Assembly: GCF_000014885.1 (NCBI RefSeq)
Contig: NC_011566.1
Span: 434,001 to 498,000 of the forward strand
Direction: 5' to 3'
DNA: 64,000 nt
Source of the DNA: Shewanella piezotolerans WP3
GTDB taxonomy: Bacteria > Pseudomonadota > Gammaproteobacteria > Enterobacterales > Shewanellaceae
Shown: positions 54,004 through 60,629 of the stretch, piece by piece
How the letters are laid out: the number at the start of each line of letters is the position of its first letter
Position numbering within the stretch: position 1 is the first letter of the stretch
Made by a program: the position numbers and the translations under genes
The notes under the pieces: model-generated
Told to the model about the DNA's origin: nothing
What the model saw: the letters and a program-made list of their open reading frames with translations, nothing else
Database searches by the model: none

Positions 54004-54615
54004 ATGAGAACACTCTTGGTTTTGCTCTTTTTTACACCAATGGCACTGGCGAAAAGTAATCACTTTTCATGTTCAAACCTAAAGCATAATTTTACCGGAA
54101 GCGAGATTATCGAAGTAAAAAAACAACTTGCTAATAATGATGGTGCTCCGGTAATACCTAGTAAAGTCACACTTGCTGTCTCAATAGGAGATTTAGATTA
54201 TATTAAAAAGCATAGAAGCTTTGAGGTACTAGCTGAAGCACTAGAGGTTACTTTGTCGAGTGATTTATCCTTATTTAATGACTTGTTGGCTTTACTGGAA
54301 GATAGTGATATCAACAAGCAGGGGGAAGGAAAGCCAACACTGCTTATGGTGGCAGCAGATTGTGGACAAACTCAAGCCGTAACTAAATTATTGAGTTTAG
54401 GTGCTGATATTAATCAAGGAATTGCCACCTCGGGTATTAACCCTTTAAACCAAGCTGTAATGAATCGTAATACTGTAATGGTCAGGCACCTATTAGCTAA
54501 TGGGGCGGCTTGCCATAGAGCAACATTGGTAAATGGTAAAAGTGTGTTCGATTTAGCGAAAAACCAAGGCAATAAAGAGGTAAGTTTGTTACTTGATAGA
54601 TGTTTAATTAAATAA
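54004..54615 (+). CDS. Exported ankyrin-repeat protein, candidate immunity to CT1
   Basis: A 203-aa protein with signal peptide RTLLVLLFFTPMALAKS. Ankyrin repeats follow at about 110-200: TLLMVAADCGQTQAVTKLLS, then LGADINQG, then NPLNQAVMNRNTVMVRHLLA, then NGAACHRA. It starts 1 bp after the rhs tip stop with AAGGAGAAATAA before it, the immunity position in Rhs loci. The signal peptide implies protection in the periplasm. A paralogue is at 54959. The immunity role is inferred from place and pairing. Confidence 0.7.
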   Translation: MRTLLVLLFFTPMALAKSNHFSCSNLKHNFTGSEIIEVKKQLANNDGAPVIPSKVTLAVSIGDLDYIKKHRSFEVLAEALEVTLSSDLSLFNDLLALLEDSDINKQGEGKPTLLMVAADCGQTQAVTKLLSLGADINQGIATSGINPLNQAVMNRNTVMVRHLLANGAACHRATLVNGKSVFDLAKNQGNKEVSLLLDRCLIK

Positions 54616-54645
54616 AAAATACATTAACAAATACATAGCCACCCA

Positions 54646-54690
54646 TATTAATGTTGATTAACAATGGCTGGCTTTTATTTTTTTTTGGGA
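54646..54690 (+). terminator. Possible terminator after the CT1 immunity gene
   Basis: AGCCA and TGGCT arms bracket an AT-rich loop and are followed by GGCTTTTATTTTTTTT. It is a weak stem but has a long T-tract, 30 bp after the immunity gene. Confidence 0.45.
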
Positions 54691-54698
54691 AGAATAAT

Positions 54699-54862
54699 AT
54701 GAAGAGAAGATATTTTAATATTTTGACAGCTCTTGTTAATATAGCGAGTTTTTGGGTCGGTTTTAAGGTGTTTACTTTAGGAAATGATTTTTTATTGTTG
54801 CTGCAATTATTGTTTGGTTGGTTTTAATTAAGCTTATGAGCTTTATAAAGGTCAGGGAGTGA
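54699..54862 (+). pseudogene. Small two-helix membrane protein, frameshifted in a T-tract
   Basis: ATG at 54699 with GGGAAGAA upstream reads MKRRYFNILTALVNIASFWV and stops at 54827 after 42 codons. If one T is added to the T6 run at 54787-54792, the frame continues as GNDFFIVAAIIVWLVLIKLM and SFIKVRE to a stop at 54860-54862, giving a 53-residue protein with two hydrophobic helices. That resembles the 66-residue membrane protein at 57463. Probably an orphan immunity gene inactivated by loss of one base. Confidence 0.5.
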
Positions 54863-54863
54863 A

Positions 54864-54962
54864 GTGGCTAATAAAAATATAGACTGGAACAGTTATGCTT
54901 CTTCCGGTGACAGTGATGCAACTGTGTTTTCTAATTTTGCAATTTCGATTGGGGGTAAATGA
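54864..54962 (+). pseudogene. Remnant of an Rhs tip related to CT1
   Basis: A frame of 32 codons with no plausible start, ending DWNSYASSGDSDATVFSNFA and ISIGGK. It aligns with the end of CT1 (NWNLYNSGNDSAEVIMNNF): WN, Y, S, DS, V and NF fall in register. Its stop overlaps the next start by four bases (ATGA), the coupling expected of a toxin-immunity pair. Only the last ~30 residues survive. Confidence 0.6.
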
Positions 54963-55528
54963 TTATGAAATATATGATCAGCATATTGTTACTTTTTGCT
55001 AGTGCATACCCAGCAAAAGCTGCTACAGAAATTGTTAAGCAGTCTTGCTTGAGCTCTAAACAATTCATGTCTGAACAAGATATTATGGTTGCCCAAGAGT
55101 ATTTGTATGGTTTAGGGCCGCAACAAAAGATATTTGCCGCAAGTAAAGGTGAGCTGGCGGTCGTATTGAACGATTTGGACTACATTAATCAGCTTAGTGA
55201 TAAAGAGGAACTGTTTAACGCTTATTACGCTACGTTAGCAACAAGACCTGAAATGGCTACAAAGGTAGTTGCACAGTTTGATGATGCTAATTATCAAACC
55301 GCTTCGGGTATGAGTTTGCTGATGGCTGCTGCTGAATGTGGCAATTTAGATATAATGACTATCCTGTTGGCTGAGGGCGCTAATATCAATGTAAAAATGG
55401 CTACTAGTCAATATGATGCCCTAATGGTAGCAGTGATAGCTAAGGAAGCTGAGAGTGTACGCTTTTTAATTGAAAATGGAGCTGACTGTAAAAGTTCGAT
55501 ATTAGCCAACGGCATGACCCTCTTATAA
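54959..55528 (+). CDS. Exported ankyrin-repeat protein with premature stop, candidate orphan immunity
   Basis: A 189-aa paralogue of the ankyrin protein at 54004: signal peptide MKYMISILLLFASAYPAKAA, a helical middle, and ankyrin repeats SLLMAAAECGNLDIMTILLA, EGANINVK and DALMVAVIAKEAESVRFLIE. It stops at TAA (55526-55528) after NGMTLL, but the same frame continues without a shift for 23 more codons (VAKRLSTPQISLLIQQC to 55600), matching DLAKNQGNKEVSLLLDRC of the paralogue. So one in-frame nonsense codon has shortened it. It is coupled to the tip remnant upstream. Confidence 0.65.
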   Translation: MIMKYMISILLLFASAYPAKAATEIVKQSCLSSKQFMSEQDIMVAQEYLYGLGPQQKIFAASKGELAVVLNDLDYINQLSDKEELFNAYYATLATRPEMATKVVAQFDDANYQTASGMSLLMAAAECGNLDIMTILLAEGANINVKMATSQYDALMVAVIAKEAESVRFLIENGADCKSSILANGMTLL

Positions 55529-55612
55529 GTTGCCAAACGTTTATCAACGCCTCAAATCAGCTTGCTCATACAGCAGTGTGTATCGTTTCCACAAACATAA
55601 TAAGCTACTTGA

Positions 55613-55934
55613 TTATAAGATAGGACAGGCATATTTTTATGTTTGTTCTGTTTTTGAATATATCAATCGGATAGCTATCTGATGTGGTATGGCAAGCTAA
55701 AAACCTCGCCTTTGACCGTTAAGTGCTTATCGACCACGTCGGCGGTCTAAACCTTGGATTACCGGGGCAATAATATGATAGCGAGAAGGACAGCTGGCAA
55801 AATGGCTTTAGGGATTACGATGCCAAAACCGCCAGGTATCTGCAGAGTGACCCGATAGGTTTGGCGGGAGGGATGAATACTTATATCTATGTGGGAGGCA
55901 ATCCATTGAGTTACTTTGACCCTCTGGGTTTGGC
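55613..55934 (+). repeat. Displaced Rhs core-end repeat, copy 2 (with nonsense codons)
   Basis: Comprises a ~71-bp spacer (TAGGACAGGCATATTTTTAT ... AGCTATCTGAT), then 185 bp (55684-55868) nearly identical to 53343-53527 of the main rhs gene, then the module-specific GGMNTYIYVGGNPLSYFDPL core end. Two codons of the 185-bp part are TAA where the main gene has GAA (55720) and TAC (55771), so it cannot be translated from its own beginning. The FDPLGL motif marks the junction with the variable tip. Confidence 0.85.
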
Positions 55935-56325
55935 AAAAGTGTGCTACAGAGCATTGGATAATACTCCATTCGTGATAGGCGAAAGGGGAAGTGGGGCGGA
56001 TAGGGATAACAATATAATTGGCCATCAACAAATCTTTTTTGAGGATGACGTTGGTGGGAATGTGGGCTTTGGGCCTGGAGGCTTAATTATTAATGAGAAT
56101 AGGGGGGGGGATTATGGTCGATGCCAAGGTGGGTATGATGATGAAAAAATGAGAAAAGCCGTTGCAATGACTGAAGCCGGAGATTATTCCTTTTGGTTAA
56201 ATGATAATAATTGTCAGATTATGTCGATAACGTTCTTGAAAACTATTATAAATTGGAGTGACTATGAAAAAAGTTTATTTCATACCCATGATTACCCTCT
56301 TCTTTGTATTATTCTTCCCTCATGA
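55861..56325 (+). CDS. Orphan Rhs tip CT2, permuted papain-like fold suspected, frameshifted
   Basis: Open segment beginning in the core end (AGGMNTYIYVGGNPLSYFDP) followed by a tip of about 110 residues. The tip has a His motif IGHQQIFFEDD, then GFGPGG, and later WLNDNNCQ: His before Cys, as in circularly permuted papain-like (NlpC/P60- or LRAT-like) enzymes. After CAG at 56215-56217 one base appears missing. Restoring it changes the tail to DYVDNVLENYYKLE with a stop at 56259-56261, two bases before the next gene, and gives the typical NNCQDYV motif. As written, the frame instead runs 62 bp into that gene. No own start is likely. Activity is inferred only. Confidence 0.55.
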   Translation: MAGGMNTYIYVGGNPLSYFDPLGLAKVCYRALDNTPFVIGERGSGADRDNNIIGHQQIFFEDDVGGNVGFGPGGLIINENRGGDYGRCQGGYDDEKMRKAVAMTEAGDYSFWLNDNNCQIMSITFLKTIINWSDYEKSLFHTHDYPLLCIILPS

Positions 56326-56764
56326 AATTTATAGGGTTTTGGATTTAATTACGGAGGGGAGGGGGAGGTTTTCACCTGTGGTCGAGCAACACTTAGCTCC
56401 GGGTGGTGATATTGACATAAAATTTTCTGTGCCTCGTTCTGGTTATTATGAATTTGGCTTCAATATTGATAAAGAAGGTCAATTTGTTACTGAGTTAAAG
56501 GATATAAATTTGGCTGGAGAGGTCACGGTCTACAATAGTGAAAATGATGTTGTAATTAGCTCTCAGATAAACTCTCCTATTCACTATCGAATCTTTGGTG
56601 ATAGTTTGGGGGCTAAAAGCTCTTTAAAACGCGTGGTGCTTTTTGTTATTCCTATTAATACAGTTTTAGATGGTGATAGCTTTCGTATTAAATTTAAATT
56701 AGAGAGGGCTGAGTCGGGTGAATACTTCGATAATGCTTATGTTTCAATCAGTGCCGTGTATTGA
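56264..56764 (+). CDS. Membrane-anchored protein, candidate immunity to CT2
   Basis: A 166-aa protein starting MKKVYFIPMITLFFVLFFPH, one N-terminal membrane anchor or uncleaved signal, then a beta-rich domain (about 40-166) with FSVPRSGYYEFGFNIDKEGQ. GGAG precedes the ATG at 56264. It follows the restored CT2 stop by 2 bp, the classic immunity position. Not recognised as a named family; function inferred from position. Confidence 0.6.
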   Translation: MKKVYFIPMITLFFVLFFPHEIYRVLDLITEGRGRFSPVVEQHLAPGGDIDIKFSVPRSGYYEFGFNIDKEGQFVTELKDINLAGEVTVYNSENDVVISSQINSPIHYRIFGDSLGAKSSLKRVVLFVIPINTVLDGDSFRIKFKLERAESGEYFDNAYVSISAVY

Positions 56765-56781
56765 TGTTAAATAAAAACACG

Positions 56782-57105
56782 TTATAAGATAGGACAGGCA
56801 TATTTTTATGCTTGTTCTGTTTATTTCAATATTTTGAGCTGATAGCTATCTGATGTGGTATGGCAAGCTAAAAACCTCGCCTTTGACCGTGAAGTGCTTA
56901 TCGACCACGTCGGCGGACTAAACCTTGGATTACCGGGTTAATACTATGATAGCGAGAAGGACAGCTGGCAAAATGGCTTTAGGGATTACGATGCCAAAAC
57001 CGCCAGGTATCTGCAGAGTGACCCGATAGGTTTGGCGGGAGGGATGAATACTTATATCTATGTGGGAGGCAATCCATTGAGTTACTTTGACCCTCTGGGT
57101 TTGGC
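56782..57105 (+). repeat. Displaced Rhs core-end repeat, copy 3 (with nonsense codon)
   Basis: Same layout as copy 2: spacer with TAGGACAGGCATATTTTTAT, 185 bp of Rhs core end (56855-57039) and the NTYIYVGGNPLSYFDPLGLA segment. One codon is TAA (56939-56941) where the main gene has CAA. Copies 2 and 3 are nearly identical to one another, including the last ~65 bp that the main gene does not share. Confidence 0.85.
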
Positions 57106-57466
57106 GAGGTGCTCATGCTCAAAGAAAGGAGTTCAAGTCGAGTCTTTTACGACAGAACCATTAACTCAGACTGAAGTAAACCACATTAACACCAGTAACG
57201 CGCGAGCAATGACGACTGTCGGTATAGTTTTTAATGTTGGCTCTTGGTTTTTTCCTGCAACAAGATTATCAAAAGCCTTGGGTATAGGAACGGGTACTCT
57301 TATTGGGGCAACAGGTTATGTCGATGGCGTAACACTAGGGCAATACCGAACTACAGAAATGTATAAAACAGTTGATGGGAACGGCTATATTACTGTCAAT
57401 ACGATATATAATGGCAATGGTTCTGTAGAGTCTGTTTCAACAACATCTATATGTAGTGAAATGTGA
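57032..57466 (+). CDS. Orphan Rhs tip CT3, hydrophobic
   Basis: Open segment starting within the core end and continuing into a tip of about 118 residues. The tip opens ARCSCSKKGVQVESF and has a Gly-rich hydrophobic middle (TTVGIVFNVGSWFFPATRLS and ALGIGTGTLIGATGYVDG). It could span or insert into a membrane, so a membrane-damaging tip is possible but not shown. It ends SICSEM and is overlapped by the next start, a two-helix membrane protein. Without the upstream Rhs body it has no expected route of export. Confidence 0.55.
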   Translation: MAGGMNTYIYVGGNPLSYFDPLGLARCSCSKKGVQVESFTTEPLTQTEVNHINTSNARAMTTVGIVFNVGSWFFPATRLSKALGIGTGTLIGATGYVDGVTLGQYRTTEMYKTVDGNGYITVNTIYNGNGSVESVSTTSICSEM

Positions 57467-57663
57467 AAATCATGAGTAATTATAAAATTATACTTCATAA
57501 ACTTTTTACCGTTCTTTCTGTAAGCTTCGGATGGTATTTAGCTAAATACCACGATGGTTTAGGAATAATACTAGGACTAGGGTTATGGCTAATTATTTTT
57601 CTGGTATTTGAACGAATGGTAAAAATTGAAAAGCGGTCTGATGTAGATAATAAAAAAAGATAG
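57463..57663 (+). CDS. Small two-helix membrane protein, candidate immunity to CT3
   Basis: A 66-aa protein with two hydrophobic segments (LHKLFTVLSVSFGWYLA and GLGIILGLGLWLIIFLVF) and a basic C-terminal tail. The GTG at 57463 overlaps the CT3 stop; the ATG at 57472 is an alternative. Small polytopic proteins are typical immunity partners of membrane-acting toxins. Role inferred. Confidence 0.5.
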   Translation: MKIMSNYKIILHKLFTVLSVSFGWYLAKYHDGLGIILGLGLWLIIFLVFERMVKIEKRSDVDNKKR

Positions 57664-57759
57664 TAGGAAAGAAAGTGGGAGGGGCTCAATTTTATATTTG
57701 TTCCTTTTTGATTTCGACCTCTATTTTAATCTTGTACACGACGCAAGGAACAATAAGTA

Positions 57760-58251
57760 ATGAAAGTCAAGAAGGTGTTAGTGATGATACTCCTTGTGCT
57801 ATTTGGTCATATCACCCTTCAGCATTATTCAGAGTGGCATCTTAAGGCCAACTCAAACGGTATGGTATATACATTGCTAAATGTTACTTATATCCCAAGT
57901 GATTATAAAAATGTTGTTTGGAAAGGTATGTTAACTAAAGGTGTGATAGCTAATATTGAAATAAGTCACAAGTATAGAGGGAGTTATAATATTTATATTT
58001 CAGGTGATATGGTGAAGGATAAAAACTTGCAATATAGCGTTGAAATTAACTGTGATTCAGGTGAATCATATGTTTTTTATTCAGAAAGTTCATCGGTCAC
58101 GGATTTATTTAGAAAGGATAATAATGAGATTCTATTAGGTAGTTACGAAGTTGATGTAGGAAGTGGGTTTAGAAGTTGTTCAATTTTATATACCCCAACT
58201 AACTTCAATAGCCAAGCTTTCATCAGTGTGGTGAAGAAAACTCATTGGTAA
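57760..58251 (+). CDS. Membrane-anchored protein of unknown function, orphan immunity candidate
   Basis: A 163-aa protein with an N-terminal hydrophobic segment KVLVMILLVLFGHITLQHY and a beta-rich exported domain. Codon use and AT content are like the other module genes. It has CAAGGAACAATAAGTA before the ATG. No tip gene precedes it, so if it is an immunity gene its toxin has been lost. A GTG-started frame of 56 codons at 57674 overlaps its start and is not convincing. Confidence 0.45.
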   Translation: MKVKKVLVMILLVLFGHITLQHYSEWHLKANSNGMVYTLLNVTYIPSDYKNVVWKGMLTKGVIANIEISHKYRGSYNIYISGDMVKDKNLQYSVEINCDSGESYVFYSESSSVTDLFRKDNNEILLGSYEVDVGSGFRSCSILYTPTNFNSQAFISVVKKTHW

Positions 58252-58271
58252 ACTAGTTGATGAAAACCAGT

Positions 58272-58405
58272 ACAGGAATGTTTTTATGCTTGTTCTGTTT
58301 TTGAATATATCAATCGGTTAGCTATCTGATGTGGTATGGCAAGCTAAAAACCTCGCCTTTGACCGTGAAGTATTTATCGATAACATCGGCGATTTAACTT
58401 GGGGG
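58272..58405 (+). repeat. Displaced Rhs core-end repeat, copy 4 (truncated)
   Basis: Spacer with ACAGGAATGTTTTTATGCTT and AGCTATCTGAT, then only about 75 bp of the core end (from 58331: VVWQAKNLAFDREVFIDNIG), after which the similarity fades and non-Rhs DNA begins. It marks the right boundary of the module array and runs into the 3' end of the next, convergent gene. Confidence 0.75.
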
Positions 58406-59569
58406 TATTTTGTTAGTCTTGCTTATCTGCTCCACCTTTAACCGAGTGATAAGCGCTGCCCTTTGTTGCTCTAGTTTATCGAGGGTCATTTGGTGAGCGT
58501 TAAATGAAGGCATACCAGTACAGAGGATGTATTTTCCAAGCGGGTTGTAGATATAGCGAGTTATACCGTCGATAGATAATCCCGTATCGCAGTCAGTTTG
58601 TATGCCTGAGTTAGTTAAAATCGCGGCATAACGGTTAGCGGTATCTTGGTCATGCATAAAAGGGTGTAACAAAGAGGTGACCACCTTCGTCATTGTATCT
58701 ATGGCGCTATCATCGACTAGAGTCGTATTGGTGAGTTTGGTGAAATAACGCCATTCGCCCAACTTAGCCTTATCTAGTGATAATACATTAGCTGTCAATG
58801 GTTTAGTCCAGCTAATTGGCAACACTTGGCTAGTTTGCTCTACTCTCTGCTGTCCCAAAATGACTTCACCCAGTTTCATGTTGATAGATATTGCACTAGC
58901 ACTGACCATTTTGTTGATCAATATGTGGGTGTTTAAAGATAACCTTTGCCAAAAAAGCATATCTTGCTCGATGGCATCAGCGATAAACTGTGCTGATGTG
59001 CTATCGATATTTTGGTAAGCATCAAGCAAGTAGAGCTTTTGTGCCAGCAACAACTCTTTAAATGGCATCGCACTTATATCTGCAGTGAAAGAAGGGCTGT
59101 CATGCCAACTGCTCATTTTCAGTAACTGTTGGTAGCGATTGATTCGCCAACGGTTGTTAGATAAGAGGGTTGTAAGATGAGTGTTTTTCCTGAGATTAGC
59201 GCTACAGGCATCCACAAAATTATCTTCTGCTAAACAGTTTTCAAGTGGTAAATTAGGCAGAGCGTATTGCTGTGTTTTATCGACATTTGAAACATCTTCA
59301 TTTTGTAGATTATGCAGAGATTGGAGTCCAACAGCTATTGGTGACTTATCTTTAGCGGAGTCAAAGCCCAGAGCAAAAATATAAGCATTGTCATTGTGGC
59401 TTTTAGCAAGGCTGCTATCGATTTGTGCTATTTGAGCTAGATAACGCAGCGACTGCTCAGAAGGCGCCGCGTCGCGTATATTAATAAGCAATAAGATAAG
59501 GTACAAAGCAATCGGGGCTAGTATGATTGTTAATAAAGCCCATTTTAGTGTAAGTAAGAGGTGGCGCAT
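58394..59569 (-). CDS. Membrane-anchored protein of unknown function
   Basis: A 391-aa protein with one N-terminal membrane helix (LKWALLTIILAPIALYLILLLI), the rest predicted outside the cytoplasm and mostly helical, with Cys at about 111, 120, 330 and 351. Near the C-terminus is ITRYIYNPLGKYILCTGMPS. I do not recognise the family. The last four codons and the stop lie in DNA that belongs to Rhs repeat copy 4, so the original C-terminus may have been cut off and replaced. Confidence 0.6.
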   Translation of the reverse strand: MRHLLLTLKWALLTIILAPIALYLILLLINIRDAAPSEQSLRYLAQIAQIDSSLAKSHNDNAYIFALGFDSAKDKSPIAVGLQSLHNLQNEDVSNVDKTQQYALPNLPLENCLAEDNFVDACSANLRKNTHLTTLLSNNRWRINRYQQLLKMSSWHDSPSFTADISAMPFKELLLAQKLYLLDAYQNIDSTSAQFIADAIEQDMLFWQRLSLNTHILINKMVSASAISINMKLGEVILGQQRVEQTSQVLPISWTKPLTANVLSLDKAKLGEWRYFTKLTNTTLVDDSAIDTMTKVVTSLLHPFMHDQDTANRYAAILTNSGIQTDCDTGLSIDGITRYIYNPLGKYILCTGMPSFNAHQMTLDKLEQQRAALITRLKVEQISKTNKIPPS

Positions 59570-59717
59570 GAACTAGCCTTTTAGTCATTGCTTTGTTTAG
59601 ATAATGCAGTTTACCTGAATTATTGTGAAGTAGAAGTAGGGTTTGGCAATCGCACTAAAAGCACAGTGTTCTATGGCATGGGTAGTTTATTAAGGGCTGA
59701 TGATTACTGCAGACTCA

Positions 59718-59982
59718 TACCAATTGCATTAAGTATTTGACCAGTTCAGAGCCCCCTCAGTCTTTTCATTTCAAAGCGCTTTGGTAAAGAAATGGTCATT
59801 CCCTTTTAAGACAATGCAAAGCAGAAGTGGAAAGACTGAGGTGCTCACGAAGTGCGGGTTTCAAAACGTTGTATGCTTCATTATAGGATTTGGATATAGA
59901 ATAACTATTAGCTCAAATCCCACTACTTGCCTACAGCATTTTGAATTCCCGCTGAATGGTCAAACTTTTAATGCAATTGGTA
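59718..59982. repeat. TACCAATTGCATTA repeat, copy A4 (inverted)
   Basis: A 265-bp copy of the A family in the A2 orientation, flanked by TCA on both sides (59715-59717 and 59983-59985). It lies between the hypothetical membrane gene and ftsN, just before the ftsN terminator. It is somewhat diverged from A1 and A3 (for example CATTATAGG for CGCTATGGG). Confidence 0.9.
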
Positions 59983-60000
59983 TCATTTATTAAAGATATA

Positions 60001-60027
60001 AAAAAGCGCTGCATGAGCAGCGCTTTA
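60001..60027 (-). terminator. Terminator of argS-ftsN
   Basis: AAAGCGCTGC-4 nt-GCAGCGCTTTTT read leftward, 23 bp after the ftsN stop. Strong intrinsic terminator. Confidence 0.9.
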
Positions 60028-60049
60028 GAATAGCGGATAGGTTTCGAGG

Positions 60050-60619
60050 TTAACCTTCCCAGAACCAAATTTGGCAGCCGTTAGTACCAGAGTTTTGCAG
60101 CACGTGACGTTGTCTTTCTGCATCACGTTTCTTGTCATAAGGACCAAGAACGACCTTATACCAAATACCACTAGTGCCTTTAACTTTGCGAACTTGCGCT
60201 TCTAATCCTTGGAAGGCGATCATCGCTTTAAGTTGATTAGCCTGAGACTCTTTTCTAAACGAACCACACTGCATCTGGTAAGGACGCTTAGGTTTGTCTG
60301 ATACTTCGGGCAGATCCACTTCTACCTTTTTATTCTCAAGCTCTTCAAGATAGGTCCACTCCTCCTCAGGAGCTGGCGGTAGCGCGTTTGGATCTTTTTT
60401 AATAACGGCTTTTTTAGGCTTTTCTACCACCACCGGCGTAGTGACTGTGTCGTCAGTATCGCTCAGCAGCCATAAAAGATAACCAAAGCCCGCTAGACCT
60501 AAAAGAGTAATGATAAATACTAATACAGGGAAGCGCTTAGGCGGATTCCCTTTTGACCCACGCTTTTTGGCATTGCCTTTGCGCGTGGGTTTACGGTTTG
60601 CGTAGTCACGACTGGTCAT
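60050..60619 (-). CDS. ftsN: Cell division protein FtsN
   Basis: A 189-aa bitopic division protein. Basic cytoplasmic tail (DYANRKPTRKGNAKKRGSKG), one membrane helix (PVLVFIITLLGLAGFGYLLW, about 31-50), a periplasmic linker with the WTYLEELENK stretch, and a C-terminal SPOR domain (about 112-189: PYQMQCGSFRKESQANQLKA; WYKVVLGPYDKKRDAERQRH) that binds denuded peptidoglycan at the septum. Shorter than E. coli FtsN (319 aa) because the linker is reduced. The position 10 bp after argS, and on the same strand as hslVU, supports the assignment. Confidence 0.9.
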   Translation of the reverse strand: MTSRDYANRKPTRKGNAKKRGSKGNPPKRFPVLVFIITLLGLAGFGYLLWLLSDTDDTVTTPVVVEKPKKAVIKKDPNALPPAPEEEWTYLEELENKKVEVDLPEVSDKPKRPYQMQCGSFRKESQANQLKAMIAFQGLEAQVRKVKGTSGIWYKVVLGPYDKKRDAERQRHVLQNSGTNGCQIWFWEG

Positions 60620-60629
60620 GGTGTTACGA

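Noticed and set aside
56100..56112. Run of nine G in CT2 as a phase-variation tract
   Set aside because: GGGGGGGGG at 56102-56110 is in frame in the tip as assembled and both sides read well, so there is no sign of a shift at this point. It remains a possible slippage site but has no supporting evidence.
57674..57844. GTG-started 56-codon frame overlapping the start of the 57760 gene
   Set aside because: It overlaps a better supported gene in another frame, has only a weak AGGAAAG ribosome signal and shows no recognisable family. It may be a fragment of a lost module, but this cannot be supported.
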